Notes: a model not told the origin generated them from the letters alone. A DNA stretch of 64,000 bases from Mesocentrotus franciscanus (GCA_037976565.1 CP137675.1:11984534-12048533); one strand, 5' to 3'. Shown: positions 21,294 to 33,620, numbered from the stretch's first letter. Made by a program: numbers and translations.

Positions 21294-22338
21294 ATACAAT
21301 TATCCTTCCAAATTTTCTTAAGAAAATATGAAAGCCATCTTCTTTATGGAACTTCTGTTCGCATCATTATTGATGGGCAAAAGAGACTTCGTGACCAATA
21401 CATTATAGATTGTCAGATACCTGTCGGAAAATTTGAAAAATGCAAATACCGTTTGATAGGGGTGTCATCTACCCCCCCTCCCCCTCTAGCGATATGTCTA
21501 CCCCTAAAACACATTTTGTGCATGGTATATAATGCAGGCTGTCATCAAGAAGACTTATGGTATAGTTTCATAAAGCTATGATCACGGTGTATGTTTGCAA
21601 ACTGAGAGAGGGAAGCTGTGAAGTGCTGCCATTTTGGAATCACGTAACCTTTGATCCCCCCCCCCCATGGATCCCCAGTCAATCAACATGACCCACTTCA
21701 TCTAACCTACTGAACTTGAGCTTGTCAGAGGCTCAACGCTGTCCTGCATCATCATGTCCCAGAGAGAGTGTCTTAGAGAGTGTGACTGCTGACCTACACC
21801 ATACAGGTGAGATAGATACTGTCTTGTTCATGCAGGCCTATAGGTTGACCATTGTGTTAGAACATTTGTTTTAATAATTACTTTCCATGAAACACATTAA
21901 CAAACTGAATTCAAAAGCATTATATATCTGCAGATAATACAAAATTATGCAAATCACAAGGAACAACCATTATTGTGTACCATACTATGGTCCGGGGCAC
22001 ACCGGGGCACACCTCTCCTCTCCGTCGTTTCATATAAAATGTGTTAAGGAGAGCACCCCCCCCTTCGCCTGACCGGATTTACCATTGGTATGATATATTT
22101 CAGTTATAAAACAAATGATAATACCGCTAAGATTTTTAACTGAATCCAACTCTCCGACTTGTAAGCAGAATAATAATTGTAACATGTTAACGAGTATAAG
22201 CCTATATCTAAACATTCATAATATACATTTGATATCGTGGAAGATAATGTCCATTGTTATGATAGGTTTGATGATAATTTTATACAGTATATTATTAACA
22301 AACATGTATATTCGATAACTTTCTTCATGATGGTTCCT
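21294..22338. other. Non-coding sequence
   Basis: It has C-rich patches at 21470-21490 and a C run at 21657-21667. CATACAG|GTGAGA at 21801-21812 resembles a splice donor, but no supporting frame is seen. Confidence 0.45.
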
Positions 22339-22404
22339 ATAAGAGGATTATGTTATATTATAATTCTAATCAAGAGTATCATCTTCTATTTGTTTCATTA
22401 GTCT
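22339..22404 (+). repeat. 65-bp direct repeat, copy 1
   Basis: Matches 22604-22668 with a handful of differences, both containing TAATCAAGAGTATCATCTTC. Confidence 0.85.
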
Positions 22405-22603
22405 TATGTTTTGGGTTCTTAACGATATTCGACTCTTGCATTTATAGTTTTTGTGTTCATAGTTCCTGATGACCTTACGTCATGTTTTGGGTTTATGTTC
22501 GCGTTTATTGTTCTTACATAATTATCTTGCTCCTGGTATCGATCCTTGGATCATATTTTTAGTCTTCGTCGCACTGGCGGATTTGAGTTCCTTTTTGGAG
22601 GAT

Positions 22604-22668
22604 TATAGAGGATTATATTATATTATAATTTTAATCAAGAGTATCATCTTCTATCTGTTTCATTACAG
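22604..22668 (+). repeat. 65-bp direct repeat, copy 2
   Basis: Second copy, 265 bp downstream of the first. The interval between them is single-copy. Confidence 0.85.
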
Positions 22669-23153
22669 ACCATGTTCATTGTTTAAGTCAACGTATAGCG
22701 GCTCGGACTGACACAAATAGACAGCGATCTTATTTAGTTCCTGTAACTGGGTTGAATGATAATATTAATGTCGATATGTAAAACTGGGGATTTATTTTAG
22801 GTATACGGTTTCCCTTGTGTCAAACCTGAACGCAAATGAACCTGCCGGATGAACATAATGTTTTGACAAAATTATTTGAGTAACTTTATGATTCAAAATA
22901 ATGACCTTGTATCTCTCGAGTGCTGATACGTCAATGGATCATCACATATCACATCTTATTAGGCTGGTTTAAGAGCATCTGATGGAGTTTTAGCTAGAAA
23001 AGAGACTTAGCTCAAGACCCTATAATAGCCGGAGGGTCTTTTGGAAGAGAAACATGAAAAATTGGGGGTGAAGATGATGTGGTTTTGATTGAAGGGTACT
23101 CGTTTTCCTATATCTCCGAGGGCTTCGGTTTGGAGCTGGGATGACCTGGAGAG
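22669..23153. other. Non-coding sequence
   Basis: No element recognised. The stretch 22990-23100 shares short words such as GGTCTTTTGGAAGAG with the next element. Confidence 0.45.
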
Positions 23154-23487
23154 CAGGGGCGGATCCAGGATTCTCTCAAATGGGGGGTCACAATTCGAAA
23201 AATATGACAAAGAAAAAGGGTGATCAGATTTTAGAGGCCTTTTGGAAGGGAATTTGAACGGGGCACAAGAACACAATGGGGGAGGAGAATATTCTTCTCT
23301 TGTGCACTAGATATACTATGCCATATCGAGATTTAAGGGGACGAGAGATGATTGTGTGGACTAGCGGAATTCTCTTTGAGGGAGGGGGCGGAGAAAATCC
23401 TGATCACTCTTTTACGGCTTGTCAGATAATATTTTTATTATTTTAAATATTGTGCCCCCTCTGTTACAAAATCCCGGTCCGCGTCTG
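23154..23487. mobile_element. Old hAT-type element (334 bp)
   Basis: The left end CAGGGGCGGATCCAGG and right end CCCGGTCCGCGTCTG are inverted. The subterminal DNA is inverted too (GGGGGTCACAAT with AAGGGTGATCAG on the left, ATTGTGCCCCC with CTGATCACTCTTTTAC on the right), so both ends belong to one element. No 8-bp duplication survives (CTGGAGAG and GTTGTGTC differ). Confidence 0.7.
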
Positions 23488-23769
23488 GTTGTGTCCTCCC
23501 AATCCACCGGCACTGCTAGCTCTATACTGAATCTCTCCCATCTTGAACTCATCATGATGAGACTCTCCGGTTCCCATGGTGATCCGGATCTCTCCTCACC
23601 TGTGGTATAGACCCATCAGCATCCAACCCATTTCCATATCTCAAAGACAGATTTCAGAAAGCTTATCTCTCATGGCTTGGCTTTCTATAGCTCCGCCCTC
23701 CCTCGTCCCGATCACCACAGTCTAGCCCTTAGGCGTATCCAGGGAGTTAGTTGATCATGAGGTCCATCT
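23488..23769. other. Non-coding sequence
   Basis: CT-rich on the plus strand with no recognised feature. Confidence 0.45.
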
Positions 23770-23928
23770 CTTATAAAAGTGAGGGAGAAAGGAAAGTGAA
23801 AGAAAGAAATAAAGAAAGGAAAGAAAAGAAAGTTAAAAAAACAAAGAAAGAGAGGAAGGAAGAAAGAAAGAAAGATAGATTGAAAGGAAGGAAGTAAGAA
23901 AGATAATAATAAGAAGAAGAAGCAGAAA
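23770..23928. repeat. (GAAA/GGAA)n purine tract
   Basis: Irregular GAAAGAAAG and GGAAGGAAG units on the plus strand. Confidence 0.9.
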
Positions 23929-24540
23929 ACGAAAACGGTTTGGCCTAGTATCACGTACTTTTTTTTTTAATGAAAGGCACAGCAATTTTCTTTATTGTGC
24001 TTTGCTATTAGGTTTAAAAAAGGGGTCGGTTTTACAATCCCTTAATTTCGTCATTTTCTTTTTTTTTTTTTTAGAAACTTTTTTTTAAAATTTCCATCAT
24101 TCACAGGTATTACAACTAAATATTTGATAAACATACAACAACAAAAATTGATAATTACATAGTATAATTGAAGGTACATTACATACAACTCATATGAAGA
24201 AAACAAAATCAACATCATTATATTTTAGTGTATTTTAAAGTAATCACTTCAAAATTAACATATTGAATATACATGAAAAAATAAACACCTTTAGCATCTA
24301 ACACCCATGAATTGGTGCAATATGGGTCAACCGGGTGTTACCGGTAGCTATCCATGATTGTAGATCAGTGATGACACTCGTAGGGATTAAAAACCAGCAA
24401 ATCCAGCAAATTTGTAGCACACCTTTATGGCTTATCACACAACAGAATTAAAAGAAGAAAAAATTGATGTGCGATTGCTCCCGGCCAAATTCAACACTAT
24501 AATTTGCATTACAGGGACTTACCCGTGCAAATACCTCACC
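23929..24540. other. Non-coding, with poly-T runs
   Basis: T runs at 23959-23968, 24059-24072 and 24080-24087 are followed by AT-rich DNA. This could be an old retrotransposon tail on the minus strand, but no coding remnant is seen. Confidence 0.4.
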
Positions 24541-24590
24541 CGTCCCGCGCCCCCTACCAGTCAAAGAATCCTGAATCCGCCCTTGACTGA
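24541..24590 (-). mobile_element. hAT-type terminus fragment
   Basis: AGAATCCTGAATCCGCCCTTG is a degenerate copy of the GGATCCGCCCCTG end. No partner end could be fixed upstream. Confidence 0.45.
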
Positions 24591-25330
24591 ATGTTTCTAA
24601 GAAATTGACTATTTGGGAGTTTGAAGTGAGACATGAGAAAAGTAATTAAAACAAAAACAAAACCATTCGATATGGTTTGTGACTGTGGCCGGGGGTCACG
24701 TGCACTCTTTTGAGGCCTTCAGCTTCATTTGTAGAATGGTAGGCCTCTGTAATTTACGTCTGTAGAAAATGAAGTGATGAAAAAATGATGTTTTCCATTA
24801 ATCTGAGCCATTGTGAGTCGTGAAGCCACATGTTGCCCTCTCAGCATGGTTGTTGTTTTGCCTAGCTGCCATCAAACCAGGTGTAAAACATACAATAACA
24901 CGGTGACCTGAAATGACCTCCAGCGACCTGAGTTTACGGAGTTGAAGTCATTAGGGTCGTTGTTAGGGAGCAAGTTCGTGGGGAGCAGCGGCCCTGTTTG
25001 ATGCGGTCAATAATCGCAGGTGAGAGTCTGGTTTCAGCTAGGTTGTGTTGTAATTAATGAGCCAGTATTGGACATGGCACGCTGAGGTTTGAAACCAAAA
25101 TAGAAATGATCTTTTGTCTGGACTCAAGTATCAGTAGGCTATGCCTACTAGTACTACTACTACTAGTAGTAGGTCTATGTAATTGGAAAGTGCATGCCAA
25201 TTAATGCATTGGCATTGGCATTGCCATTGGCAGAGCAGTGATGCACACAGCTAGAAACCGGCACAGGTCACGAGTATCTGACTTTACTTATGTTTTAGTC
25301 CAACGTCCAAGACCAGCGGCGAACCAGACC
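24591..25330. other. Non-coding; weak donor-like site
   Basis: AATCGCAG|GTGAGAG at 25018 has a good donor context with a GC-richer lead (24940-25018), which might be a 5' leader exon. No start or protein match supports it. A (TAC/TAG)n palindrome lies at 25144-25172. Confidence 0.35.
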
Positions 25331-25540
25331 GAAAGAAGAATAAAAGGTGTGATTGATACTTTGAAATAAATGTGATAAATGCTGTTATGAAATGTGCTTG
25401 GGAGAGAGAGAGAAAGAAAGTGGGTGGAGCCTGGAGCAGTGGAGGGAAGAGGTGGAAGGGAAGGGAGAGGGAGGGGGGTGAGAATAAAAATGGGAAGAGG
25501 GGAGGGAGTGAGGGAGAAGGGGGAGCACAAGGGCTCTATT
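25331..25540. repeat. Purine-rich tract
   Basis: GGGAGAGG/GGAAGGG words dominate the plus strand from 25398 to 25530. Confidence 0.8.
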
Positions 25541-26137
25541 TTACAGCATGTAGCCCAATAATGGCTCTAAATTGCAAAATTAAGAGTTTAATTGGATTTA
25601 TATGACCTAACCCATGCACTAACCCATGCACTAATATAATATAAGTTGAATTTCTTCTACAGTAGTACAGATTTTTTTTCTGTCCCCTAATTAAAAGGTT
25701 AATGAAGGTCCATGTAATTGGTCAATGTTATTTAATCAATAACATGCTTTCATTTTGTGACATATTTATCCAAACCTCCTGTGTCCTTTCACTGATAAGT
25801 GACATTTAGCATTCAATCAGTCAGTTAGCATGGTCACTTATTATCTTTTCAATAAATATGCCAGACTAAAGCCTTCGTCCTCCAGTTTTGACCAAGTTTG
25901 GTTATAGGTCGCTTAAGAAGGACAATCTGGACTTTAATGAAATTTGTGGACAGGACTGACCATGTGCAAGAAATTATTGGATTGACCATGTACATTTCAT
26001 TTCTCTTGGGGATTCATATTTTTTCCTGTAACTGACTGTTTCAAGATAACTTGAGAAGTTTATCCAACATCCAGCTTTTAGTTTTGAACAGGTCCCCCCC
26101 CCCCCCGAGATTGCAGTTTTAACACACAAAAAGGTCA
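25541..26137. other. Non-coding sequence
   Basis: It has a C14 run at 26093-26106 and is otherwise AT-rich and featureless. Confidence 0.5.
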
Positions 26138-26287
26138 GGGCACAGTTCCATAAAACTTGCTTTATCAATAACAAATGCTAAACTTCTATGACAAATCTGC
26201 TCTCAGCCAATCAAATGCCACTATTTGATTAGCTGATCACAGTTATTGTAACTTGTTATTGATAACAAGTTTGATGAAACAGGGCCC
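26138..26287. mobile_element. MITE-like element (150 bp)
   Basis: GGGCACAGTTCCATAAAACTTG, TATCAATAACAA on the left pairs with TTGTTATTGATAACAAG, TTTGATGAAACAGGGCCC on the right. These are imperfect inverted ends of about 38 bp around a 70-bp middle. No clear target duplication is seen. A hairpin with the same GGACC...ATGAAACAGG words occurs at 8086-8116. Confidence 0.75.
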
Positions 26288-27410
26288 AGCTTTAGCTTTG
26301 GCAATTTATGCAGTAAGCTCTTATGCTGTGACCCTCTAACTTTGAGTCCTTTGAGGGGCACTGTGTAATTGATATTAATTAGTTATTTCAAGGGCAGTCA
26401 TGGTGAAGAATTAGGGAATCACAATTTTCAATAGACTTGTAATAAAAAAGCAGTTGAACATTCAAAGCAGAATATTTCTGCACCACTAAATCTCTTCAGC
26501 GTCCTAAATATTCACTTTCTTCTCGATTCAACTCGGTTGAAAAAAAGAGGTTTATGAATTACATACAGAAGTATTTCAGGGAAAAAAAAGTGAAGAGTCT
26601 TCAACTTTGTTGTGATTGTCATCTACCTGGTAAATACTTGGGCTTAAGAAGTGCAAAAATGGTCTTCAAAGGATGAAAATATGGAAATATGAGAATGGTG
26701 TCACAGATGCTAATCTTTGCTATTCTAAATAACAACAGGCTGTTCAATGACCCATGGGGTTACAACCAAACCTAGTCTTCAATCAGACACTGTTACTGAG
26801 GTTAGTTGTGTGGTTGAATACAAAAGGAAAAGGTGAGAAGAAGAAGAAAAAAAAAGGTAGCCATGTCAGTTTTCTAGATTAAAAATATACATGCACGTGG
26901 AAGTCCTTGACAATCTTTTTTGAATTTTTTGTGTCTTTTGTTTCCTTCTCAAGATTATCTCATGAATGTTCATGTGTATTTTCTTCAGCTGTCTGCAATT
27001 TCCTGACAGAAAACTACCGGTATATTGTACACATGTTAACCTGTGGCATACCATTTGATATTGGTATAACATGCATTTTTCATAAACTCAAGCCCAAGTT
27101 ATTTTGATCTCAGTATTTAGTGGACTGATCAAATCCTACATCTGCATCCTGTTCTCCTGTTATTAAAAATGCAAGACTATATTTAACCCCAAAATATTCT
27201 AAAACTTTATAAGCAGATACCGGTACTTCAAAATTGTGATAAAACTATTGGAATTTGTATAAATCATATTTATTTCTCAAAAATATGTTATGCCTTCATT
27301 CAAACAAACCTGCATAGATGTTGAATATCAAATGAATTTGTTAGAGATAGAATATGAAACTTAATTATCATTTTTCTTTGTTCCGTGCATCTGCTTTCAA
27401 TGCATTTTTT
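26288..27410. other. AT-rich non-coding sequence
   Basis: No element, RNA or credible frame found. Confidence 0.5.
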
Positions 27411-27452
27411 GACGCTGCTCTAAGATTTTGTGACGCTGCTCTAAGATTTTGT
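27411..27452 (+). repeat. 21-bp perfect tandem duplication
   Basis: The unit GACGCTGCTCTAAGATTTTG plus T occurs twice without mismatch. Confidence 0.95.
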
Positions 27453-27689
27453 GAGTGATCTTGATAAGACTGATATACTTTCTGTTCCGGTAATTTCAAA
27501 GAGTTAGTTTTTTAAAACTAGGTGAGACACAGATTATGAGTCAAAACAAGATGGAGACCCTGTAATGGGTGGTAAAATCAACGAGAAGGTGAGACGAATA
27601 ACCCATAAATATTAGGGTTAGAGAATCAGATTTCCTCCCGTCAAAATACATGTATCCCTACACCAACCTTGACTTGGTTACTTTATCAG

Positions 27690-27773
27690 CCCCAGGGGAG
27701 TGGGACCCAGGTACAGGATCAAGTTCTAGACCCAACTGTTTGTTCCTCCCGGGACGTCTATTCAGTCACCAAG
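27690..27773 (+). CDS. Candidate internal exon, unknown protein
   Basis: ACTTTATCAG precedes and GTAGGG follows an 84-base, 28-codon stretch, phase 0 at both ends. The encoded residues begin PQGSGTQVQDQV and end RDVYSVTK, a composition unlike the surrounding AT-rich DNA. Against it: the polypyrimidine tract is weak, and the open frame extends well beyond both borders (about 27610-27834), so the borders are not fixed by stops. I do not recognise the protein. Confidence 0.25.
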
Positions 27774-27833
27774 GTAGGGTTCTCCATCCCCCGGCCAGGA
27801 AGAAAGAAAAATATCAGCGCAGATGTAGAATAG

Positions 27834-28656
27834 AAGTAGCCCTTTTGTTGTGGTGCATTCCTCTTGAGTGCAATATAGCCCTTTGCATTGCCATGAAATG
27901 GATATAAACTTTTAGTGGAAGTGAAAAAGCTATATACATGAATGTAGGCCCCTGTATCTCATCGCAGAGATACGCTTTCCGTCTCGGCGGAATTACCCCT
28001 TGCATACTGTTTTACAATGTGCATACCTAAACCTTTTAAGATTGATCTTGGATTGCAAGTAAATTGATGTATAATGGACGTAAAAGAGTCGTTTTACATG
28101 CTTGTGGTGTAGAATTAAATTCTAGAGTGGAAAGAGAAATTGTTTTGGTTTTCAAAGTGGATTTAGAATGGTCTGAAAACAATAGAAACCGACTTTCAAA
28201 TCAAAACGCGTTCCCTCGATACATTACATCTGATTGCAGACATGCTTTCTTTATTCTTGAGGAAAAAAAATTAAATGAAAATGCATCTCTAAGACTATTA
28301 CAGCAAGTAAACATTAAAAATAGATCAGATAATTGATCAAGCTCTTAAATGAATATAGGATGAATATCCATGTCTATAAAGTTTACCTGCAAGATTAATC
28401 TTACTAAAATTCATCTCATAAACCCCCCAAATAATTTTTAAGGAACTCAAATGTACCATTTACTGAAGAAAAAAAAAATGTGCTTTTTCTTGATAATTTC
28501 CTTTCTATTTATTTCAGTTAGAGTATGTACATGTTAAAAAGCAAAAAAATTGCCTGTGAATTATTTTGAACTCTTAAATATGAGAGAGAAAGAAAAAAGT
28601 TGGAAAAAAGGTAGATATAAATTTGTTTAGGCATTAACTCTTGTTTTAACCCATTG
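27834..28656. other. Non-coding sequence, 90-codon frame not called
   Basis: The frame 28064-28336 (plus) has no motif and ordinary AT-rich codons. The last bases TTAACCCATTGCC lead into the minisatellite. Confidence 0.45.
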
Positions 28657-28949
28657 CCTATGAGAACCTGGTGACTCCTGTAGGCCTACATGTATGTGAA
28701 CCTGGTGACTCCTGTATTAAAGCCTATGAGAACCTGGTGACTCCTGTAGGCCTATGAGAAGCTGGTGACTCCTGTAGGCCTATGAGAAGCTGGTGACTCA
28801 TGTAGGCCTATGAGAACCTGGTGACTCCTGTAGGCCTATGAGAACATGGTGACTCCTGTTGGCCTATGAGAACCTGGTGACTCCTGTTGGCCTATGAGAA
28901 CCTGGTGACTCCTGTTGGCCTATGAGAACCTGGTGACTCCTATAGGCCG
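28657..28949 (+). repeat. 28-bp minisatellite, ten copies
   Basis: The unit is CCTATGAGAACCTGGTGACT followed by CCTGTAGG. Internal variants cluster: two neighbouring GAAGCTGG copies, one GAACATGG copy, and a run of TTGG-ending copies at the right, as expected from stepwise duplication. The period is not a multiple of three and there is no open frame through it. The entry sequence TTAACCCATTGCCTATGAG resembles the inverted segment at 42403-42437. Confidence 0.95.
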
Positions 28950-30498
28950 ATGAAAATGAGAGAATTAAGTTGTCAATTGATTAAAACCAGTGACTTCATT
29001 CCTTTTTGGCTCCCAACAGACAATGTGTGTGATTTCCTGAAACCCATGTGTTCTCAAAGAATTTTTTTCCTTCTTCTCTAAGTGTATTGTGTTGACCTAT
29101 TCAAAGACATTTCCACAGCTTTATCGTGAACATACATGTAGGCAGTACCAGTGTTGCCAATTTGGATGTGCATAGCAAAACTCTTACCATGTCAGATTCT
29201 TTTGTTTTATCTAGAAAATATTTGATGTCATTTCCCATGTTAGAAACAGCGACTGTATACCAGGTTTATTAATTTAAATTTGATTCATATCTACCGATGA
29301 CCTTCAGGAAACATATTGTCGGCAGCACCAAGACTTTAATCTGTTTTCCATTACTGGTCTATCCTCGGCGTTTACTAACAGCGTACTTCATTAGGGCAAA
29401 GTAGGCACAGGGAATATTGACTAAATCAAAATTCCATTTAATTCATTTTAGCTGTGACTGAGATCTTTCTGCGACTTGACTTTCGAGCACTGTACAGAAG
29501 GAATTGATGACGTTTTGCTTTCATGAGACATGCTTTGGTTTGACAGTGGTTCAGCCCTTGTCATTTTGTAGTAGTTTAAAAAGTATAGCGACAGTACAGC
29601 AACATATCCTAAGTAATATGGATTGATTAATGTGATATATACATTTTGTACATGGTAAATTGTAACATTTTCATGTGAACTCATTCTTGGTTTGCATATT
29701 GTGGAATAAAATAGTACATAGCCCATTAGCAACTAAAGATTTTGTAAAAATGGCCTATTACTCACTGGAAGATGTTGCAATATTACTCTCATTTTGACAT
29801 TGTTCTGAACAATATGAAACATGCGCTATTTTTCTATGCAGAATCCTACTGTACATGTAGACATCATAAGGATTACGCAAAACATTATCACGGTAGACCC
29901 TAGAACAGATACTATCGCGCGTTGAAAAAGGACGAAAACCGACGAAAACGGAGGGGTGGTTTCGGGCGGTTAAGTTACTAAAGGGTTAACAATAAAGAGG
30001 TGAGCAGAAGAGTAGGAAAGAGTAAAAAAAAGAGTAGAATGTGGAATAATAAAAGGAGAGGAGAATGGCAGGAAATGACAAAATGGAACCAAAAAAGTGT
30101 TCATGAGGAGAACCAGAAAGAGAAAATGGGAAATGAAAATACAACAACCAGGAATACAAATGGGGATTATGATGTAATGGATGTGATGAAAATGTTAAAT
30201 TGCACATGAAACATGAATGAACATATTTCTAATATGTTGAAATTAAGCTAATAACTTCACCATTTTTATCAAATAAGGATTTTATAAAAAATGTGTATGA
30301 CATAGGCCTATGCTACCACCAACTTTTTCATTTTACAATATGCAAGTAAGATTTGATTTAATTCTGTAAGGATTTTCTTAACCAGGGGTTCAGGGAAGGG
30401 CATAAACCAATATCTAATTCTAAAGGAATATCTCCCTAATGAAATCTATGACCCTCTGTCTTAACATTTAACACTAACCTTATCTGTACTTTCCACAG
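28950..30498. other. AT-rich non-coding sequence
   Basis: A 94-codon minus-strand frame (29448-29732) has a hydrophobic centre and a Ser/Lys-rich tail but no recognised domain. A purine-rich patch lies at 29990-30130. Confidence 0.45.
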
Positions 30499-30549
30499 AA
30501 AAGACGTCACTAGCCGTGATATGCCTTGACTTCGAACCCTGGACGGCAG
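30499..30549 (+). CDS. Candidate 51-bp internal exon
   Basis: It has an excellent acceptor (CTGTACTTTCCACAG ends at 30498) and a consensus donor (GGCAG|GTAAGTGAA at 30550). Of the three frames only one is open. It starts with two bases completing a codon, reads KTSLAVICLDFEPWTA, and leaves one base. The peptide is too short to assign. Other exons of the same gene are not identified, so the strand and even the gene are unproven. Confidence 0.35.
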
Positions 30550-31640
30550 GTAAGTGAATAGGCTTTTAGCAGGGCTTCTTATCTCATTATATGGGCATCT
30601 CATCTTAGATTAATCTAGGGGTCAATGTTTTTGTGTAGTAGAAAGATATCACAGTGTAAACATAATTGGAGTCGATTTACAAAATCAACAAAAACAATTT
30701 ATCTCATTTACTTTTGACATATAGGAAACATCTGTGAACTATCAATGAACTTTGGCTTTACTATCGTATAATTGTCTAGAAAGGTAGAATCATATGTGTG
30801 GCAAGAAATAATATTTATAATGTCTATACATGTATGTCCTCAGATTTTTTCTTTATTTAAGATCTGATGAAAGCATCAAATAACCAAAAAATAAATGAAT
30901 AAGATGAATAAAAAGAAGAGAAAATATAAGAGAAAGGAGGCAGGCGAGGAAAAAAGCGGGAGGGGATGAGAAAACAACGTAGCATTTAGCAAGCAGATTT
31001 ACTTGGCCTACTACTTTATGAAAAACAAAAGGATGCTAAAATGTTTGAGTGTCCATCACATTAAAGGCGCATAGGAGTGGGCTCTCATGGGGGATTCAAC
31101 ACAGTTTGGGTGTTTACCCAATAACAGACAACCTACTGATGACCTACTCCCTTTAAAGAGAAGATGTTTTCAATTTTGTAGTGTGTCAATTGAAGGCTGC
31201 ATGTTTCAATCATTTGGAGATATCTAGGAATTAAAAATCTATGCCATCGATCTTACTTCTTGGAACAAAAAGGTGATATAGTAAGGTCATCTTTCTGTAC
31301 GAAAATAAATCAGAAATGTTTGCTTTGGGGCAATAAAAAGCAGTTCTTATTACTCATTTCTCAGGATCATTCTCCTCAAACAATAGATGATATCTTTTAG
31401 GAGGTGAGAGATCACAACCTTCACATCATCCACCTTGTTTCAAGTATTGCTATCAGATTTATGTTATCCATGATAAGCTGTTACATGTCATTTAGCAGGG
31501 GTAAGAAGATCTGTAGGAGAACCTGCTGTCTCCAAACTATCCAGGGGTGTCCAAAGACCATGGGGGAGGGTGCACCACTCGCCATCATCAAGGTTGACCT
31601 TATTTTGCAATCAAAAGACTGAATTTAATATACAGTGTAT
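30550..31640. other. Non-coding sequence
   Basis: AT-rich. A GA-rich patch lies at 30910-30965. Nothing is recognised. Confidence 0.45.
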
Positions 31641-31845
31641 ATGTTTCTGTATGTTCTATTCTAGTCCCCACTTTACATATTAATGGCCAAGTGCTTTTTT
31701 CAGATTTGCCTGAATCAGTACAGATTTTATTCATATTGCAACGAACGAAACATGTATCTCTATGTTATATACTAGTCCCCCTCTTTTCATACTTTGACAA
31801 GAAGTTATGCAGATTTCCTGAATCATTTTCAATTGTATAAATCGG
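31641..31845 (+). repeat. Degenerate tandem duplication, about 110 bp
   Basis: TATGTT...TTCTAGTCCCCACTTTACATA...CAGATTTGCCTGAATCA is repeated as TATGTTATATACTAGTCCCC...CAGATTTCCTGAATCA. Confidence 0.65.
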
Positions 31846-32200
31846 AAAGTTTCAACACTCACCCACCTTCTATCCATGTATGATAGAGCCTCTAGCGATG
31901 GCCCTGAAATTTGCTTATTTTCTAATGCTGGTTTCTAAACAAAAAAAGTTCAATATCTCCATCACACCCAAAATACACATCTGTATTTTGCCAGCATCGT
32001 TTTTAATCTTTATCAAATAGACACATAATTCTATTCATGGAAACTTATTAAAATTGACATAATACTCTGTTACATGCCATTTTGACCATACCCTACCCTT
32101 CACCCTCACACACATGTGCCATAGATTGTATGTTTGTTGTTTCCCCAGGGGACATATCTATGCCAGAGCTCATCTCATTCTCCCCTATCATAAACAATTA
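31846..32200. other. Non-coding sequence
   Basis: AT-rich with no recognised feature. Confidence 0.45.
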
Positions 32201-33109
32201 AGTTATGTTCACACACGACAGTCGTAGTTTTGAACTTTACGTCTGCGAAACCTCTGAGTTTTAAACAACGATCCACTAAGTAACTAACAAGAAGAGGATT
32301 CACATGGTACTGACCTACGTGCATTCAAAGTTTTAAACTACATACCGGCCAGCAGTCACTTTAAAGTTATTACAAAGTTTTGGTATGGGGTCATGAATTT
32401 GGTTCAAATGAACATATTGGAAGCATATGCAATTTTACAATATTCAATGGTCGTTGTCGCGGTTGAAATCAAGTTTAAAGTGATGAAATTGTAAATAATA
32501 AACCCTTTATGTTGTATAGCGCCCTCTCAAGACTGATATTACTTTAGCTTTAAAACAATGTTTCTTGACTATAACCGACCGATTTGCTATTCCTGTTTGG
32601 AAATTATATATCGGAACTGCATATTCTGAGATTTTCATGGTCGCAGCTACCATGGAATGGCCTTAGGCGCTATTTGAAATATTTGAAATTTACCGGGAGC
32701 ACCGGTAAATTTTGATTATTCAATTTGCTCGAAAGCAGAAGTGTTTTAGGGGCTAAATTTTGTAGTGCTTCTAATATATCCACAGGGGCATCCAACTAAA
32801 TCAAAAATTTAAAGAATAAGTATCCATCCAATTCCAAAATTTCCCAAAACTTTGCATTACCTATAACTACATGCTGGTGTATAAACTCAAAGTTGATTGT
32901 GTCTGCACTGGACAAAGCTTTGAGTGAGGACTTCTGCTGCTCGTAGTTATCATGCTAAGCTAACTACCATAAGATCACTCATGGTTTACAACTTTGAGTA
33001 AACTTGATTGAAGTTTCATAACAGTGAATGCGTTCGCACAGTCTATGACAACAAGATAACCTTGATTAAAACCATGACCTAAACTACTAACTGTCGTGTG
33101 AACCCAACT
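32201..33109. mobile_element. Possible transposon with TTCACAC inverted ends
   Basis: The left end AGTTATGTTCACACACGACAG and right end CTGTCGTGTGAACCCAACT are inverted with one two-base gap. Inside, several words recur in both orientations (CAAAGTTTTAAACTAC near the left, TACAACTTTGAGTAAAC near the right). No transposase or firm target duplication was found. Confidence 0.5.
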
Positions 33110-33216
33110 ATAGATATGTAGATTCCATTTCCCATCTGGAATGTTTCATTGGAGTAGGTTTGACATCCATGCTGACATATAAACATACACATCCAGACAG
33201 TTTTATGAGCTTCTGG

Positions 33217-33620
33217 AGCTGGGAATGGTGTTATTGCTGTAGATAGGGATGAGTGAAGGCACCATTCTACCATTAACTTTGTGAGATCTAGATGATAGGC
33301 ACTGTTCACATTATCAAAACTAATCATTGTGAGCTTCTATCTATAGAGCTGGGATTTTAGACCGTTAAGATCTAGATGATGGGCAATAATGTGCACAATA
33401 CCCAAACTAATCATTATGAGCTTCTTGAGCTGAGATGGTGTTATTGCTGGAGATAGGGATGAGTGAATACACTATAAATATACCATTAACTTTACGGGAT
33501 TTAGATGATAGGCACTGTTCACACTTTACCTCTAGTGAAATCAAACTAAAAGGGAAACATTCTTGCATTGATTCTTTAGCTCTAGATGATAGGCACTGTT
33601 CACATTATCCAAACTAAGCA
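33217..33620 (+). repeat. Tandem duplications of about 210 bp
   Basis: ATGGTGTTATTGCTG, GAGATAGGGATGAGTGAA, ACCATTAACTTT, GATGATAGGCACTGTTCACA occurs at 33226-33315 and 33433-33522. Partial copies of GATGATGGGC/GATGATAGGCACTGTTC lie at 33373 and 33586. Confidence 0.75.

Noticed and set aside
25005..25018. 5' leader exon ending at GCAG|GTGAGA
   Set aside because: The donor context is good, but nothing else (start codon, promoter, conserved peptide) supports an exon.
28657..28949. CRISPR-like array
   Set aside because: Units are contiguous 28-bp repeats with no unique spacers, in a eukaryotic context.
29448..29732. Minus-strand 94-codon frame with a hydrophobic centre
   Set aside because: The hydrophobic stretch could suggest a membrane segment, but there is no family motif, no splice context, and AT-rich DNA often yields such residues.
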